A stretch of 28,688 nt of DNA from an uncultured SAR324 cluster bacterium (GTDB lineage Bacteria; SAR324; NAC60-12), in the NCBI GenBank assembly GCA_902513935.1, contig CABXOR010000021.1:1-28688 (forward strand). Direction: 5' to 3'. Of the stretch, positions 6,948 through 12,730 are shown in pieces. The notes under the pieces are model-generated. The model was not told where the DNA came from and made no database searches. It worked only from the letters and a program-made list of their open reading frames with translations. Position 1 is the first letter of the stretch. Each line of letters begins with the position of its first letter. The position numbers were made by a program, and so were the translations under genes.

Positions 6948-8072
6948 TTATCGAATGACAAGTTCTGCATGAATAGCGCCGGCAGTTTTTACAGCCTTGA
7001 GCACCTCAATTAAATCTTTGCTGGAGGCGCCTATTTTATTAAAGCCATCCACAACCTCCTTCAAGTCAGTACCTCCTTTAAGCATAAAAACACTGGAAGC
7101 AAGTATTCTTCCTTCAGGTAACTCACCCTGGGTTCCTTCTACATCTAGAGTTGGAAGTTTAACTTGAATATTCAAGCCGTTTTGAGAAATTGCAATTGGC
7201 GAAATCCTGACACTGCCTCCCATCACTACAGTTCCAGACCGTTCGTCAAGAACAACTTTAGCAGTATGATCTGGAGTAATTTCCAAATTTTCAATGAATG
7301 AAACCAACTCCACCGTATTGCCCAAGTAACTATCCGGAACTGAGACTTCGACGGTGCCGGCATCCTGGGCACGGGCACTCCGGATACCTAGATTCTGATT
7401 AATCAGCTTTGCCAAACGGAATGCTGTAGTAAAGTCCGGAGAATGCAGGTTCATATACAGTCGAGCCCTGCTGTTAAGATTTAAACTAATCTCACGTTCT
7501 ACAATCGCTCCTCCGAGAACATGCCCAACTGAGGCCACCATCCTTGATCCTACCGGCAAATTAGCCAATTCTTCTGCAGGCAGTGCATCGACTCTGCTGA
7601 CTCCTTTCGGTATACCCGCAATGGGACCCTGCCCGAGGGCATAAACAAGTCTATCAGGTCCCCGTAACGGAGCCATTATCAAAATTCCTCCGCGAAGTGA
7701 AGCCGCATCACCAATTGTTGCGGCAGTAATGTCTAAACGTTGTCCTGAATTTGCGAAAGGTGGTAAAGTCGCTGTCAGCCATACTGCAGCAATACTTCGT
7801 CCTAAAATATCCTGGCTCTTTAAGCTAATCCCAATCCTTTCTAAGGCATTTACAATTGGCTTTCTGGTTAGTAAACTCTCCTGTGAATCGCCTGTTCCGT
7901 CCAAACCAACTACAATACCAAAGCCGATAAGTTCGTTGTCGCGTGCACCCCGCAATGCTGCAATATCCTTTACACGTACACCCCAGGCTGGTGTTGTTAA
8001 AACTGCCAACAGCAAGAAATACAGCAATGCAGTAACCAATCGTAAAAAAGGCAGTTGGTTTTTCATGGTCAT
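6948..8072 (-). CDS. flgI: Flagellar P-ring protein FlgI
   Basis: FlgI assembles the periplasmic P-ring, the bushing around the flagellar rod at the peptidoglycan layer. Residues 1 to about 31 form a Sec signal peptide (hydrophobic core ALLYFLLLAVL, end TTPAWG). The mature protein begins RVKDIAALRGARDNELIGFG and continues with IVVGLDGTGDS, the hallmark of the family. LDERSGTVVMGGSVRISPIA appears near residues 275-295. Length 374 fits. A second ATG two codons in is an equally good start. flgH (L-ring), which often precedes flgI, is not found upstream; that region has only non-coding sequence and then unrelated genes. A sigma-54-like site lies about 43 bp upstream of the start codon. Confidence 0.96.
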   Translation of the reverse strand: MTMKNQLPFLRLVTALLYFLLLAVLTTPAWGVRVKDIAALRGARDNELIGFGIVVGLDGTGDSQESLLTRKPIVNALERIGISLKSQDILGRSIAAVWLTATLPPFANSGQRLDITAATIGDAASLRGGILIMAPLRGPDRLVYALGQGPIAGIPKGVSRVDALPAEELANLPVGSRMVASVGHVLGGAIVEREISLNLNSRARLYMNLHSPDFTTAFRLAKLINQNLGIRSARAQDAGTVEVSVPDSYLGNTVELVSFIENLEITPDHTAKVVLDERSGTVVMGGSVRISPIAISQNGLNIQVKLPTLDVEGTQGELPEGRILASSVFMLKGGTDLKEVVDGFNKIGASSKDLIEVLKAVKTAGAIHAELVIR

Positions 8073-8114
8073 AAAAAAAGAATGTTCTTCAAGATTTTGG
8101 TGTCCAGTTTGTAA

Positions 8115-8130
8115 TACAAGTTCAATGCCA
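8115..8130 (-). promoter_or_regulatory. Possible sigma-54 promoter for flgIJ
   Basis: The minus strand reads TGGCATTGAACTTGTA. Against the sigma-54 consensus TGGCAC-N5-TTGC(A/T) it keeps TGGCA and TTG with correct -24/-12 spacing but has T for the C of the -12 GC. Transcription would start near 8104, about 30 nt before the flgI ATG. Middle-class flagellar genes are sigma-54 dependent in many polarly flagellated bacteria, which makes this plausible but not proven. Confidence 0.4.
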
Positions 8131-8135
8131 GATTA

Positions 8136-8174
8136 ATGCAGTTCTGCTATTCAGTTTGCGCTCAATAACTGCAT
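8136..8174. promoter_or_regulatory. Inverted repeat upstream of flgI, possible activator site
   Basis: ATGCAGTT at 8136-8143 and AACTGCAT at 8167-8174 are perfect 8-bp inverted copies, 23 bp apart, lying just upstream of the sigma-54-like site. Such a pair could bind an enhancer-binding protein or form a hairpin. There is no independent support for either. Confidence 0.3.
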
Positions 8175-8318
8175 CAATCACAAGAGTATAATCCCGGTTA
8201 AACCGCCTTGAATTGTGCATTGAAGAAAAAGATTCAGCTTCAAAATATTTCATCTTTTAAAAACTATGGGAACATATTTGGGGAAATGCTGATTGATCTA
8301 AGCTATTTTTTCTATCAT

Positions 8319-8434
8319 TTTGATGAATCTGCAAAAAGTCCTAAAACCGTGTCACTCCGAGCACAGCGAGAAATCTCTCAAAAACTACTTCACTAAAATA
8401 ACAAAGATTTCAGACTTTTTGCGAATCCATCAAA
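8319..8434. mobile_element. MITE-like element with 22-bp terminal inverted repeats
   Basis: The left end TTTGATGAATCTGCAAAAAG(TC) at 8319-8340 and the right end at 8413-8434 (GACTTTTTGCGAATCCATCA, then AA) are inverted copies matching at 19 of 22 positions. The 116-bp unit has no coding capacity. Its interior carries TGTCACTCCGAGCACAGCGA followed by GAAATCT, a skeleton that also begins the 80-bp repeats at 620 and 27498. The form is that of a miniature inverted-repeat element mobilised in trans. No flanking target-site duplication could be assigned with confidence. Confidence 0.65.
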
Positions 8435-8599
8435 TTTTTGCTGGTCTGTTTTCTGCATTGTCTCCGGAAGAAGAAATTTGAGCTAGTTGAATCTATAAAA
8501 TTGCACAGCACTTGGTCTGAATCGAAATCTTAGGAATTTGAATTTTGATTGGACTTTTGAACCCTGCAAAATTAATAAGAACCAGCAAAAGAGGTTGCT

Positions 8600-8974
8600 A
8601 TGGAAATGATATTACTGTTTTTTTGCCTGACTTCAGTGGTGATAACTTCAGTCATTGTCGCAATAGAAATAAGGGGAGATAAAACTTTGTCGAGGCAGTC
8701 TTACAAAGGTGAGATGAACACCATTAACTTTCACGGGCAGCAGATTCTGGCAAAAGATAAAAACACTAATGAGCAGTTACGTAACAGGGTACTTGAAACC
8801 TTGGATCATCAACTGAATCAATTGGGTTATTTTAGCAAAGAACCACAGCTTCAGTTCATAAACAATACCCTGAACAGTGAACATGCTGAACTTGAAGAAC
8901 TTACTCCTAATGAACTGCAAATGACATTTTCCGCAATTCTCCGGGCTCGTGAATCCAACGAAATTACAGCCTGA
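8600..8974 (+). CDS. Small membrane-anchored protein of unknown function
   Basis: I do not recognise this 124-residue protein. Residues 3 to about 23 (MILLFFCLTSVVITSVIVAIE) form one hydrophobic segment followed by a charged stretch, which suggests a single-pass inner-membrane anchor; there is no obvious cleavage site or lipobox cysteine. The rest is hydrophilic and probably helical, with NEQLRNRVLETLDHQLNQLG and an acidic ELEELTPNELQ near the end. A GAGGT ribosome-binding site stands 6 nt before the ATG, which supports a real gene. It converges on the carbonic-anhydrase-like gene and has no partner on its own strand. Existence is likely; function is open. Confidence 0.65.
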   Translation: MEMILLFFCLTSVVITSVIVAIEIRGDKTLSRQSYKGEMNTINFHGQQILAKDKNTNEQLRNRVLETLDHQLNQLGYFSKEPQLQFINNTLNSEHAELEELTPNELQMTFSAILRARESNEITA

Positions 8975-9005
8975 TTCAGAATTCCAACTCAGGGAAACAC
9001 TATCT

Positions 9006-9524
9006 TTAACCAATATTTTGATCAAGGTATCGTATCGTACGCTTTACATAAAATTGCGACATACCTCTGATATCCTCTAAAATGCTTTCTTCATAAGTTT
9101 TACGCACTTTTGCAGGCGATCCTGCAATCATTGAAAATGGAGGAACCTCCGATCCTTCCAGCACAACTGCACCCGCACCCACAATACTCCCACGACCAAT
9201 TTTTACTCCATTCATCAAAATCGCACCCATTCCAATCAGGCAATCATCTTCAACTTCGCAGCCGTGCATGATGCAGTTGTGTCCTACCGTCACCCGATTT
9301 CCAATAATGAGCGGAAATCCGGGATCGGAGTGTCCCATGCTTAAATCCTGAAAACTGGTTTCGTCGCCAATAATGATGTGTTCCATATCTCCGCGGAGAA
9401 CTGCGTTAAACCAAACTGAAGAATATTCACCAATCCGTACTCTTCCTATAAGACTGGCATCTGGTGCAATGAAAGTCGTTTCCGTAAATTCTGGAGTGGC
9501 TTCATCAAGCGTGTATAAAGGCAT
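9006..9524 (-). CDS. Gamma-carbonic-anhydrase-like hexapeptide-repeat protein (YrdA/PaaY type)
   Basis: The 172-residue product is a left-handed beta-helix protein of the gamma-carbonic anhydrase/YrdA family: repeated hexapeptide signatures run from about residue 18 to 125 (GRVRIGEYSSVWFNAVLRGD, then GNRVTVGHN and later IGMGAILMNGVKIGRGS), followed by a C-terminal helix. The three zinc-binding histidines are present (about H65 in MGHSDPG, H82 and H87 in VGHNCIMHGC), as is the conserved Arg-Gly-Asp near 44-46. Enzymes of this shape hydrate CO2 or act on thioesters, and many have no proven activity. It ends close to the convergent small gene and lies about 80 bp downstream of the VWA-protein gene on the same strand, so cotranscription is possible. 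Confidence 0.88.
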   Translation of the reverse strand: MPLYTLDEATPEFTETTFIAPDASLIGRVRIGEYSSVWFNAVLRGDMEHIIIGDETSFQDLSMGHSDPGFPLIIGNRVTVGHNCIMHGCEVEDDCLIGMGAILMNGVKIGRGSIVGAGAVVLEGSEVPPFSMIAGSPAKVRKTYEESILEDIRGMSQFYVKRTIRYLDQNIG

Positions 9525-9605
9525 AGTACTTACTAAACAATGTGTTAGATTGCTGTCAACTTTGACAAATTACTGTTTTCAATTCAATTTCAGGACTACT
9601 TAGTA

Positions 9606-10862
9606 TCAAACTCCGATTACCATGCGGCTGCTTTGTCCAGTCTGGATACGAGCCAACTGGTGAACAAGATTCCTCAGACTGTTGAGATTGTGAGCCGACG
9701 CAAAAATATCAATATGAGGCAAAGCCGCCTGCATTCCACGGGTAGCAGGTTGGTATCCGGGACTTCCCTTGAGTGGATTGAGCCATATCACATTACGGGC
9801 ATGTTTATGTAAAAAGTGCATACTGTCTTCCAGCACATCTACTTCACCTGTGTCCCAACCATCACTTATGATAAGCACTACAGTTTGAGAATCAACCAGC
9901 TTGAGACCGTATTGTTCGACAAATTGCTTAAAAGAAGCGCCAATTTTTGTACCGCCGGACCAATCCGGGACAGTTACTGAAAGTTTTTCAAGCGCAGTGT
10001 ACAATTCTTCTTTGCGTAAAGTTTCCGTAATTTGGTGCAGAGAAGTACTGAAAACGAAGGTTTCAATACGTCGATAAACACTCTGAAAAGCATAGATGAA
10101 CTGAATCAGAAAACGACTGTAAAGGTCCATCGATTTACTCACGTCACATAACAACACCAATTTCATACGTTGGCGCCTGCGCCGGGAATGTGCCAAATCC
10201 ATAATTTCTCCTCCACGGCGCAAACTTAAACGCATTGTTCTGCGTAAATCTATAAGTCCCCGTTTTTTTGAATTTTTTGTCCGGCGGCTGAAACGAGTTG
10301 CCAGTGCCTTACCTATTTCGTTGATGAGGCGCATTACTTCGCTGAGCTCTTCTGCACGAAATGAACTGAAATCACGTTCAGATTCTGTCTCAAATGGACT
10401 ATATCCGGCAGCTTCTTTGTCCTCTTCGGGTGTCTCTGTGCCTCCCAGCCAGTCACCGATTGACATAAATGACTCTTTTTTTGGACTTGCATCCACTACA
10501 ACTGCTGCAGGTTCTTCTTTTTCTGCTTTGAAACGCCGGCTTAGATTTTCTGCACTTTCCCTGATATACCAGAAACGATGGAAGTGCTCATCAAATATTT
10601 CCTGCTCCTGAGTGCTCTTGGCCAAAGTTGTGCGGAGCGCCATTTTGAAGGCAGTTTCATGCTTTAAATCCACCTCCTCCAGAGCACGCAGTGCATCCAT
10701 CTGTTCTCCAATTCCGGACGGGAGACCATTCATCCGAAGATAACGGCAGAATCCAACCAGATTTGCACTCAATTCCCGATGCAGTGCCAAGTCGTCAAAC
10801 AATGAATCAGACTCTGGCATTTCAAGTACGGATATAGATTTGTGTCGGTTTGCCGTGGACAT
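9606..10862 (-). CDS. VWA-domain protein, CoxE-like
   Basis: The 418-residue protein has a helical, charged N-terminal half (about 1-225) and a C-terminal von Willebrand A domain. The metal-ion-dependent adhesion site is complete: D240-V-S242-K-S244 after KLVLLCDV, T305 in SGGTKIGAS and D334 in IISDGWDTG. This architecture matches CoxE-like proteins, which work with a MoxR/CoxD AAA+ ATPase to insert or activate metal cofactors, for example in CO dehydrogenase. No MoxR-type ATPase and no target enzyme are in the window, so it is an orphan here; an XdhC/CoxI-family gene lies 13 kb away. There is no signal peptide. The ATG at 10862 has no strong ribosome-binding site; Met15 is an alternative start. 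Confidence 0.85.
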   Translation of the reverse strand: MSTANRHKSISVLEMPESDSLFDDLALHRELSANLVGFCRYLRMNGLPSGIGEQMDALRALEEVDLKHETAFKMALRTTLAKSTQEQEIFDEHFHRFWYIRESAENLSRRFKAEKEEPAAVVVDASPKKESFMSIGDWLGGTETPEEDKEAAGYSPFETESERDFSSFRAEELSEVMRLINEIGKALATRFSRRTKNSKKRGLIDLRRTMRLSLRRGGEIMDLAHSRRRRQRMKLVLLCDVSKSMDLYSRFLIQFIYAFQSVYRRIETFVFSTSLHQITETLRKEELYTALEKLSVTVPDWSGGTKIGASFKQFVEQYGLKLVDSQTVVLIISDGWDTGEVDVLEDSMHFLHKHARNVIWLNPLKGSPGYQPATRGMQAALPHIDIFASAHNLNSLRNLVHQLARIQTGQSSRMVIGV

Positions 10863-10996
10863 GAGGTTTTACAAAAAATTGTTCTGAATCACAATATGCG
10901 TACAGACTCCCACACATATACTATGCAATCAAGACGATTCCGGCCTTTCCTAGTTATTTCAATAAAGAAGATTCCTGACCCAAAAGCGAATCCCAG

Positions 10997-11026
10997 TTGT
11001 GAGTTGAGTGAATAATATGCTACTAT
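10997..11026 (+). promoter_or_regulatory. Possible sigma-70-type promoter for the MATE gene
   Basis: TTGTGA (10997-11002), an 18-bp spacer and TACTAT (11021-11026) preceded by an extended -10 TGC. Each hexamer matches consensus at 4 of 6 positions. It lies 113 bp upstream of the MATE start codon in the divergent gap between the VWA and MATE genes. This is a visual match only. Confidence 0.35.
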
Positions 11027-11138
11027 CTTCATTCCTCACTATTTTAAGAAAGATAACTTCCAATCATTGTACTTTCAGGTTTTATTGACATCCTATCCTT
11101 CTGCTAATTCTTCCAGACAAAATTCAGTCAGAAAGCGC

Positions 11139-12467
11139 ATGACCGAAGGCCCAGTTGGCCCTTCCTTGATTCGCCTGGTAATTCCAATGATATTTGGACT
11201 TGTCTCAATCATGCTTTTCAACCTGGTGGATACATTTTACATCAGCCTGATTGGAGTCCGTGAACTGGTTGCTATCAGTTTTACTTTCCCTGTTACTTTT
11301 ACATTGATGAGTTTTTCCTTTGGCATAGGAATTGGTGCAGCTGCCGTTATTTCACGTGCTATCGGGGAGGGAGATCAGCAAAGGGTACAGCGACTGACTA
11401 CAGACAGTCTGCTCCTGGTTGCCTTAATTATCATCCTGGTCGCAGGACTTAGTTTTTTTACGCTCGACTCTATTTTCACGCTGATGGGAGCATCTGCAGA
11501 ATCGTTGCCGCTCATCAAGCAATACATGATCCCATGGTTGTCAGGAGTAGTATTTGTAGTGATACCAATAGTTGGAAATAGTGCGATTCGAGCTACAGGA
11601 GACACAAAAACTCCCAGTTGGATTATGATGATCGCCGCAGGCGTTAATGCCGTGCTGGATCCGCTTTTGATTTTTGGCTATGGACCCTTTCCGGAACTCG
11701 GAATTCAGGGTGCGGCTATTGCCACCGTTATTTCTTATATCAGTATCATGATTGCCGGTTTATGGGTGCTTGGAAAGCGGGAGCGGATGCTGACCATAAC
11801 CTGGCCGGGAATAGCAGAGATCATTCGTTCCTGGAAAGCCTTACTTTATATCGGTATTCCTGCCATGGTAACACAACTTCTTTTCCCATTTTCAAATGCG
11901 GTTTTGACTCGTATTGCAGCAGATCTTGGCGATGCGACAGTCGCAGCTTTTGGGGTGGGTACACGGATAGAATCTATCGCTATGATCGGATCAATGGCAC
12001 TTTCATCGGTACTTATACCTTTTATCGGACAAAATTTAGGTGCAGGAAAGTTCGGAAGGATAAAAGATGTAAGCCGCTTTTCACTGCGATTTGCTTTTGT
12101 TTGGGGTACTGCAGCATGGGTAATCCTTGCACTTTTTTCAGGCGGCATTGCCTGGGCTTTTTCAGATGATCCTGAAATACAAAGCCTCATACAGAAATTT
12201 TTTTGGATCGTTCCTTTCGGTTTTGCGTTTCTAGGTATTTCACAGCTGGTCAGTGCTTCGTGCAACGCACTCCATCGACCTTTTCATTCAACTACAATCA
12301 ATATCCTGCGCCTCTTTCTTTTCCTAATTCCCCTGGCTTATCTGGGATCACAAATCTGGGGCACAACCGGATTCTTTTTCGGCATCGCACTTGGAAATCT
12401 AGCCACCGGCGGAGTAGCCTGGTATTGGTTCCGAAGCTCAATTTTGCCTGAAGCCTTAATAGAATAG
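11139..12467 (+). CDS. MATE-family multidrug/metabolite efflux transporter
   Basis: The product (442 residues from this ATG) is an inner-membrane protein with about 12 hydrophobic segments in two similar halves, the MATE fold. The N-terminus MTEGPVGPSLIRLVIPMI and FNLVDTFYISLIGVRELVA match the family, as does FGIGIGAAAVISRAIGEGD in helix 2-3. The second half repeats the pattern (IGIPAMVTQLLFPFSNAVL, then IGQNLGAG). MATE proteins export drugs or organic cations using a Na+ or H+ gradient; the substrate cannot be read from sequence. The frame stays open upstream to a TTG at 11067, but those 24 residues do not look like family sequence, so I chose the ATG. The gene is monocistronic and followed by a long palindrome. 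Confidence 0.93.
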   Translation: MTEGPVGPSLIRLVIPMIFGLVSIMLFNLVDTFYISLIGVRELVAISFTFPVTFTLMSFSFGIGIGAAAVISRAIGEGDQQRVQRLTTDSLLLVALIIILVAGLSFFTLDSIFTLMGASAESLPLIKQYMIPWLSGVVFVVIPIVGNSAIRATGDTKTPSWIMMIAAGVNAVLDPLLIFGYGPFPELGIQGAAIATVISYISIMIAGLWVLGKRERMLTITWPGIAEIIRSWKALLYIGIPAMVTQLLFPFSNAVLTRIAADLGDATVAAFGVGTRIESIAMIGSMALSSVLIPFIGQNLGAGKFGRIKDVSRFSLRFAFVWGTAAWVILALFSGGIAWAFSDDPEIQSLIQKFFWIVPFGFAFLGISQLVSASCNALHRPFHSTTINILRLFLFLIPLAYLGSQIWGTTGFFFGIALGNLATGGVAWYWFRSSILPEALIE

Positions 12468-12537
12468 CCTTGAAAAAAAATGTCACTTAACACTATGCGA
12501 CAATGCCATATAATTAAACGATGTTCTGTTTGATAGT

Positions 12538-12564
12538 GGCTTCCAGTTTTGAAAACTGGAAGCC
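12538..12564. terminator. Perfect 13-bp inverted repeat after the MATE gene
   Basis: GGCTTCCAGTTTT, a central G, then AAAACTGGAAGCC form a 27-bp perfect inverted repeat 71 bp downstream of the MATE stop. A transcript from either strand would fold into a stable hairpin. No T-tract follows on either side (AAAATATTT on the plus strand), so it is not a textbook Rho-independent terminator. It may still end or protect transcripts between the convergent MATE and WD40 genes. Confidence 0.5.
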
Positions 12565-12730
12565 AAAATATTTAACTGATAATGAATATGCTGAGATACA
12601 GTAGTTTTTGATGGGCCAACCGCATTTCCCCGGAACAGCCTTTCTACTCAGCACAAGATCCGTCTGGGGCTACCTCTTAAACAAGAAACTAAAGCGAAAT
12701 CATTCCACAAGCCCCTCCCGCTACTGCATT

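Larger units (their letters stand above)
8073..8599. other. Gene-free stretch between flgI and the 8600 gene
   Basis: This 527-bp region separates the divergent flgI (minus) and the small gene at 8600 (plus). It holds a candidate sigma-54 site, an 8-bp inverted repeat and a MITE-like element, listed separately. A 62-codon open frame at 8208-8396 runs into the repeat and shows no coding character. From 8435 to 8590 I see nothing recognisable. Confidence 0.6.

Noticed and set aside
8208..8396. 62-codon open frame on the plus strand
   Set aside because: It runs into the MITE-like element, lacks a ribosome-binding site and has no protein-like features.
11762..12169. 135-codon frame overlapping the MATE gene, and its antisense frame
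   Set aside because: Both are shadows of a clearly coding membrane-protein gene; the translations are rich in unlikely residue runs.
12570..12730. Possible small gene or ncRNA between the MATE and WD40 genes
   Set aside because: Only a weak GGGGCT/AGCCCC inverted pair is visible; no ORF, promoter or terminator supports a gene.
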